Below, in pieces: positions 1 to 3,348 of a DNA stretch of 5,825 bases. The translations under genes were made by a program, and so were the position numbers. Source of the DNA: Hyphomicrobiales bacterium (GTDB lineage Bacteria; Pseudomonadota; Alphaproteobacteria; Rhodobacterales; Rhodobacteraceae); the NCBI GenBank assembly GCA_003558415.1, contig PWLT01000446.1:1-5825 (forward strand), in the 5' to 3' direction. Each line of letters opens with the position of its first letter. Position 1 is the stretch's first letter. The notes under the pieces are model-generated. The model ran no database searches and had not been told where the DNA came from. It saw only the letters and a list, made by a program, of their open reading frames with translations.

Positions 1-132
1 AGCCCACGCAGAACCCGCGCGATCGCTTCCCTATGCAACGAACTCAACGCCACCAAGACCACCTACCCCGGCACCAACCTCACCCTCCACTACACCATCA
101 AAACCCGAGCAAGCGTTACACCAACGAACTGA
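1..132 (+). pseudogene. C-terminal tail of an unidentified gene, possibly transposase-like (partial at window edge)
   Basis: Frame 1 is open from the first base to a TGA at 130-132, giving 43 residues with no start in view. The codons are strongly C-ending (acc, ctc, aac), as expected of a coding frame in GC-rich DNA and different from the gtg/ctg/gcg-rich use of the operon downstream. The tail contains LCNELNATKTTYPGTNLTL. From memory, a similar LNAT-x-T-x-YPGT-x-L segment occurs near the C-terminus of some bacterial putative transposases, but I cannot name the family. It could be the intact end of a gene lying mostly outside the window or a remnant. No inverted repeat marking an IS end could be identified after it. 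The coding call is moderately supported; the transposase assignment is weak. Confidence 0.35.
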
Positions 133-333
133 CGGTGCTGGGAGTCCTGGAATCGTACGCAGCGGGCTGAACGCACGGTGCGCGGCAGACCGGACGTTCG
201 CGCCGGCCAGGCGCTTCGACCGGAAGGGCGTCGCGTTGCGCCAAGAGGAGCACGTTGCCGCGATGCGCCGCCGCCAAGGGTCAGAACGGATTTATACGCT
301 CACGTTTCGCCAGTTGAGTGTGAGGCACCCCCG
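133..333. other. Spacer without a supported gene
   Basis: This 201-base stretch separates the tail at the left edge from the DUF285 fragment. The DUF285 reading frame extends upstream to a GTG at 178, but the residues it adds (about 52) are Arg/Pro-rich, lack any signal peptide or repeat pattern and have no ribosome binding site, so they look like non-coding DNA that happens to be open. No tRNA, terminator with a T-tract or promoter was convincing. Confidence 0.4.
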
Positions 334-573
334 ATGAGCTGTGTGTTCGCTGCTGCGAGTGCCTTCGACCAACCCCTGGACACCTGGAACACCAGCAACC
401 TCACGGACGTGAGCGCGATGTTCAACACTGCGACCTCGTTCAACCGCGACCTGTCCGGCTGGTGCGTTGTGAACAACCCCCACCACCCCGAACACTTCGA
501 TAGAGGCGCTACCTCCTGGACGCTGCCGCGTCCCGTGTGGGACACGTGCGGTGATTGGGACGAGAACGAGTGA
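334..573 (+). pseudogene. C-terminal remnant of a BspA-like / DUF285 repeat surface protein
   Basis: The frame from the ATG at 334 encodes 79 residues. The first part, SAFDQPLDTWNTSNLTDVSA followed by MFNTATSFNRDLSGW, is the hallmark of the DUF285 (Mycoplasma lipoprotein-type) repeat of BspA-like surface proteins: F-[ND]-Q-x-[LI]-x-x-W-[ND]-[TV]-S-x-[VL]-T-[DN]-[MV]-x-x-M-F. The tail GWCV...FD-x-GA-x-W...PVW-x-TC matches the usual C-terminal ending of such proteins as I know it. Intact members have a signal peptide and many repeats; here only the last one to two units survive. The apparent start Met sits where the repeat's own MS-x-MF motif falls, so it is probably an internal repeat Met, not a true start, although a weak TGAGG lies at 321-325. 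Upstream in-frame sequence loses all repeat character, placing a truncation point near 331. Most likely a pseudogene or relic; expression as a small protein is possible but unlikely. Confidence 0.7.
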
Positions 574-799
574 GAACTCGCCGGCATAGCACTCACACAC
601 GGCGCTTCGCGCAATGCGAGCGCGATCTTGGTCATATGCCGGGGCCAACGCCGCCCCGTCCTGCGCTCACGCTGTCGGCCCTTCGCCTGCCGGGCGCTTT
701 CCCTTGCGTCACATGCCCCAAGCCCGCGCAATGGGTTCGTGTATCATGCAGGCGTTTCCGATTGTTGACGCTCGAAAGCCCGGAGGAGGCGCTACCAGC
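574..799. other. Intergenic region upstream of the operon; probable leader or promoter region
   Basis: No supported gene lies here. The gene-1 frame is open back to an ATG at 614, but the extra 62 residues have no signal-peptide character and would bury the real hydrophobic export segment. A short imperfect stem can be drawn (602-610 with 616-623, loop GCAAT, one bulged T). It has no following T-tract, so it is not a convincing intrinsic terminator. The operon promoter should fall in this interval. TATCAT at 742-747 is a possible -10 but has no good -35 at proper spacing. TTGACG at 765-770 would put a -10 on top of the ribosome binding site. Confidence 0.4.
782..789 (+). promoter_or_regulatory. 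Ribosome binding site of the first operon gene
   Basis: GGAGGAGG lies 10 bases before the ATG at 800. It is a near-ideal anti-SD match and fixes the start there, in preference to the in-frame ATGs further upstream (614, 713, 731, 746). Confidence 0.75.
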
Positions 800-1276
800 A
801 TGACACCCTGCATCGCACCGCCCGGAGCCGCCTCACCACGGTGTGCCCCTGGGCGCACGGCGCGATGCGCCGCGCCGTGGCCGCGGGCTGTCGCGCTTCG
901 GGCGCTCGTTGCGATCGTGTGCGTGGCCTGGTTCGCCGCAGGCGTGGCCCATGGTCAACACGAGTACCAGGTAATCGCCGTGCCTGGGGCCGAAACGCCC
1001 GTAGCCTGGTGGTATCCCGATCACGGTCTGGTGCTGGCGCTCGGGGTCGCGGACGTGCGCGGTGCGAGCGTTCCGTTGGCGCGACGAGCGGCGGTGATCA
1101 ACGCGCAGGAGACGCTGGTGCGCGCCTACGCGACGCTGCACGGACGGGGCCACGGGCCACTCGCCGCCACCATCGACAAGATGCGCGTGGTTGCCGAGGA
1201 GCAGGGACCCAACGTGGTCTACGTGTACTTGGTTGCACGCGTGGTGGACATTCGCCTGGAGACGTCGTCATGGTGA
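800..1276 (+). CDS. Exported LPP20-like protein (short, divergent)
   Basis: This 158-residue protein has a basic N-terminus (to about residue 34), a hydrophobic stretch (about 31-50) and a plausible signal peptidase I site after AHG (52), giving a mature form beginning QHEYQV. No lipobox Cys is placed correctly, so a secreted rather than lipid-anchored protein is expected. The mature part has a short beta-rich segment (54-85), then ARRAAVINAQETLVRAY (94-110), the amphipathic helix typical of LPP20/FlgP-type domains, then a strand ending VVYVYLVARVVDIRL (139-153). It ends where the longer LPP20 protein encoded next continues into a second domain. The two align along this core, including [IV]-x-[LV]P near the mature start and ARR-[AG]-A-[VI]-[IL]-[ND]-AQ in the helix, so they look like tandem paralogues. 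The family call is from remembered pattern, and this copy is the more divergent. It opens a probable four-gene operon, with 41 bases to the next gene. Confidence 0.75.
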   Translation: MTPCIAPPGAASPRCAPGRTARCAAPWPRAVALRALVAIVCVAWFAAGVAHGQHEYQVIAVPGAETPVAWWYPDHGLVLALGVADVRGASVPLARRAAVINAQETLVRAYATLHGRGHGPLAATIDKMRVVAEEQGPNVVYVYLVARVVDIRLETSSW

Positions 1277-1302
1277 CCGGCCGTTGCCGGGAGCCGCACG
1301 TG

Positions 1303-1309
1303 AGGGAGG
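1303..1309 (+). promoter_or_regulatory. Ribosome binding site of the second operon gene
   Basis: AGGGAGG lies 8 bases before the ATG at 1318. This decides the start: the reading frame is open far upstream through gene 1 (to about 841), but that extension is an Arg-rich out-of-frame translation of gene 1. Confidence 0.75.
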
Positions 1310-1317
1310 TTCGAAGC

Positions 1318-2127
1318 ATGAGGAACGGGTCTGTACTTGCTCGGTATGCGTTGTGCGCTGCGGCGATCCTGGTCGCTGCGTCGCTGGCGATCGGCGTCGC
1401 GTTCGAGCAGACGATAACGCTGCCGACGGGTCAAGAGGCGACGATCAACTGGGATGATGGTGAGTTGCACTCGACGGGTCAGGCGGTGCCACCGAGTAAC
1501 GTCGAGCATGATGGGCAGAAGCGCTTGATGGCGCGGCGTGGTGCGATCCTCGATGCGCAGCGCAACCTCCTCGAGACACTCTCGCAGGTGCACGTCACGT
1601 CGGATGCGACGATGATCAACCTGATGGCGCAGGACGTGGTGCGTACGCAGGTCGAGGGCGTGGTGCAGGGCGCGATCATCGTCTCCGAGGAGTGGGACGA
1701 CGAACTCGAAATCTACACGGTCAGGATGGCGATCCCGCTCTCCGCAGCGCAGCGCATCGTGCTGCCAGCCATCGTCATTGATCCACCCGATGCGGGTGAC
1801 GCGCCGACGGGGTTGGTGCTGGACGTTCGCGATTTGAACGCGGTGCCGTCGTTGTCGTTCCGTATCCATACGCGAAGCGGCGTGGAGGTCGCGGCCTCGG
1901 GGCGCGGCTTTTACGTCACCGCGTTGCCCGGTGGTCTCGGCTCGCCGGTCGAGGAGGTCAGCCTCGATCCGCGCGTGGCGGACGACCCGATGGTCATTCG
2001 CGTCGTTGACCTGGCCGACAACCGCATCGACCTGGTGATCAGTGACGCTGACGGGGAGCTTCTGGCGCGCTACTTGCGCATTCAGAACTACTTCCAGGAT
2101 GGTCGCGCACTGCTCATCATGAACTGA
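1318..2127 (+). CDS. Exported LPP20-family (FlgP-like) protein
   Basis: This 269-residue protein has a signal peptide (R2, hydrophobic 11-27, likely cleavage after GVA at 28); no lipobox Cys is present, unlike classical LPP20 lipoproteins. Residues about 31-55 are a beta-rich lead-in. The LPP20-like domain spans about 68-145: helix LMARRGAILDAQRNLLETLS (70-89), VHVTSDATM (91-99), then QDVVRTQVEGVVQGAIIVSE (105-124) and the strand YTVRMAIPLS (133-142). This order (A-[RK]-R-x-A-x-x-DA-x-RNLLE, then a V-[EK]-G-x-V-x-GA motif, then V-x-V-x-[VI]PL) is well known in uncharacterised LPP20 proteins. The C-terminal part starts with TGLVLDVRDLNAVPSLSFRI (164-183), resembling the TGL-[IV]-[IL]-DARGL-type segment that follows the domain in many relatives, and ends with DPMVIRVVDLADNRIDLVIS (223-242) and a DADGELLARYLR tail. 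By analogy with FlgP it may help form an envelope structure, but no flagellar gene is in view, so function is unproven. It lies 36 bases before gene 3. Confidence 0.85.
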   Translation: MRNGSVLARYALCAAAILVAASLAIGVAFEQTITLPTGQEATINWDDGELHSTGQAVPPSNVEHDGQKRLMARRGAILDAQRNLLETLSQVHVTSDATMINLMAQDVVRTQVEGVVQGAIIVSEEWDDELEIYTVRMAIPLSAAQRIVLPAIVIDPPDAGDAPTGLVLDVRDLNAVPSLSFRIHTRSGVEVAASGRGFYVTALPGGLGSPVEEVSLDPRVADDPMVIRVVDLADNRIDLVISDADGELLARYLRIQNYFQDGRALLIMN

Positions 2128-2163
2128 GCGCGGGTCGCCTGATCGTGATAGGGACCGAGTGAC

Positions 2164-3306
2164 GTGATCGGATCGATCGTCACGCGGCGTGTGCGAGCGT
2201 TCGGGGTCGCCGTGCTCGTGATGGCGTCATGGGCGGTGGCGACCGCCGAGTCAGCGCGGGTCGTCACCGTCGATGGCGTGGGCGCCGTCATTGGCGACGT
2301 GGCGGCCGCGCGCGACGAAGCGATCCGCGATGCGCTTCGCCTGGCGGTAGAGCAGGCGTTGGGCGTGAGCGTGCAGGGGCGAACCCTGATGGTCGACTTC
2401 CAGGTGGTCGAGGATCGCGTGATGGGTCGCTCCGAGGGTTTCGTCCGCGAGTACCGGGTGCTGCGTGAGGCGCGCGACGCGGACCTCTACCGCGTGACCG
2501 TCGAAGCGCTCGTCGACACCGAGGTGATGATCGACGACCTCGAGGGGTTCGGTGCCCTGCTGCGCTTGACCCTCGGCAACCCACGCGTGCTGGTCCTGGC
2601 GCTGGCCGACGGCGACCGCTCGGTCGAGGCGCCTGTGACGCAGGCGCTGACCGATCATCTGGTCGAGCGACAGTTCCTGGTCGTGAGCGCAGAACAGCTC
2701 GGCGTGCTGCACGGCCTCGCGGCGGAGGTATCCGTCGCCGAATCGGCGCGGCTGGCGCGCACGGTCGACGCCGATCTGGTGATTCGCGCGACGGTGCGCA
2801 CCGAGGCCGTGGGCGCTCGCCCCACCGCGACCAGCAGCATCAGCTCCGTGCGGGCCGACGTATCGGTGCAGGCGATCCTGACCCGCACCAGCCAGATCAT
2901 CGCCAGCCGCACGGCGAACCTCACGCGCGCCAGCGTGTCGGAGGACATCGCCCGACGCGAAGCTGCCGCCGGCGCCACCGAGGCGTTGCTGACACCGCTC
3001 ACGCTCGCAACCATCAGCGTCCTCAACACCACGTTGGGCGGCGAAGGAACGCAACGCAGCGTGCAGGTGGTGGTCGAGGGCATCGACGACTTCGAGGCCG
3101 CGCTGGCGCTGCGCGACGCGTTGTCAGGCGTCCGCGGCGTCCTGTCGCTGCAGCAGCGAAGCTTCGGGGACGGACGCGCCACGTTCGACGTCCAGGGCAG
3201 CGCCACCACCGACGACCTCGCCGTGCGACTCCTGGCACACGACGGCGTGCCGCTGCAGGTGACGTTCCTCGATGCGCAGCGCCTGGTGGTGACGGTGCGT
3301 CCATGA
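2164..3306 (+). CDS. Exported FlgT-N / TolB-like multidomain protein
   Basis: This 380-residue protein starts at GTG 2164, with AGGGA at 2150-2154 nine bases upstream. The signal peptide covers about residues 1-28 (RR at 8-9, hydrophobic 12-26, cleavage after ATA). Residues about 32-125 match the FlgT N-terminal pattern: a short G-x-G strand region, AARDEAIRDALRLAVEQALG (48-67), a segment leading to GFVREYRVL (92-100), and the strand YRVTVEALVDTEV (109-121). Residues about 139-255 look like a TolB/CsgG-type alpha/beta domain: PRVLVLALADGD (140-151), LTDHLVERQFLVVSAEQL (162-179) and DADLVIRATVR (202-212). Residues about 298-380 form an extra beta-alpha-beta-type domain, with VQVVVEGIDDFEAALALRDA (300-319), GVRGVLSLQQRSF, and the terminal strand RLVVTV. 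The usual FlgT C-domain is not evident here; a similar domain is instead in the next protein. The location is probably periplasmic. FlgT itself builds the H-ring of sheathed polar flagella, but no flagellar context is visible, so a divergent envelope assembly is equally possible. Confidence 0.8.
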   Translation: MIGSIVTRRVRAFGVAVLVMASWAVATAESARVVTVDGVGAVIGDVAAARDEAIRDALRLAVEQALGVSVQGRTLMVDFQVVEDRVMGRSEGFVREYRVLREARDADLYRVTVEALVDTEVMIDDLEGFGALLRLTLGNPRVLVLALADGDRSVEAPVTQALTDHLVERQFLVVSAEQLGVLHGLAAEVSVAESARLARTVDADLVIRATVRTEAVGARPTATSSISSVRADVSVQAILTRTSQIIASRTANLTRASVSEDIARREAAAGATEALLTPLTLATISVLNTTLGGEGTQRSVQVVVEGIDDFEAALALRDALSGVRGVLSLQQRSFGDGRATFDVQGSATTDDLAVRLLAHDGVPLQVTFLDAQRLVVTVRP

Positions 3307-3331
3307 CAGTGGCAACGGTTCGTCCATGACA
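3292..3331 (+). repeat. Short direct repeat across the end of gene 3
   Basis: A 17-base unit occurs twice (3292-3308 and 3315-3331) with a period of 23 bases and a single mismatch. Both copies contain CGTCCATGACA. The first holds the gene-3 stop codon (TGA 3304-3306); the second lies in the spacer just upstream of the gene-4 ribosome binding site. It is probably a small tandem duplication; no dyad symmetry suggests an operator. Confidence 0.6.
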
Positions 3332-3332
3332 C

Positions 3333-3338
3333 GAGGGG
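3333..3338 (+). promoter_or_regulatory. Ribosome binding site of the fourth operon gene
   Basis: GAGGGG lies 10 bases before the ATG at 3349. This supports that start over the in-frame ATG at 3370 or GTG codons at 3391 and 3406, which have poorer upstream sequences, although the downstream starts would still leave a signal peptide. Confidence 0.65.
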
Positions 3339-3348
3339 TGTGACGTCG

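Noticed and set aside
602..623. Stem-loop as an intrinsic terminator after the DUF285 fragment
   Set aside because: The stem is short with a bulge and no run of T follows; in GC-rich DNA such stems are common by chance.
765..793. TTGACG as a -35 promoter element
   Set aside because: A -10 at normal spacing would overlap the ribosome binding site, and no TATAAT-like hexamer is there.
614..799. Upstream in-frame extension of gene 1 to ATG 614
   Set aside because: It adds 62 residues without export or domain features, and the strong GGAGGAGG site points to ATG 800.
841..1317. Upstream in-frame extension of gene 2 through gene 1
   Set aside because: The extension is Arg/Gly-rich, overlaps gene 1 almost entirely in another frame, and ignores the good ribosome binding site and signal peptide at 1318.
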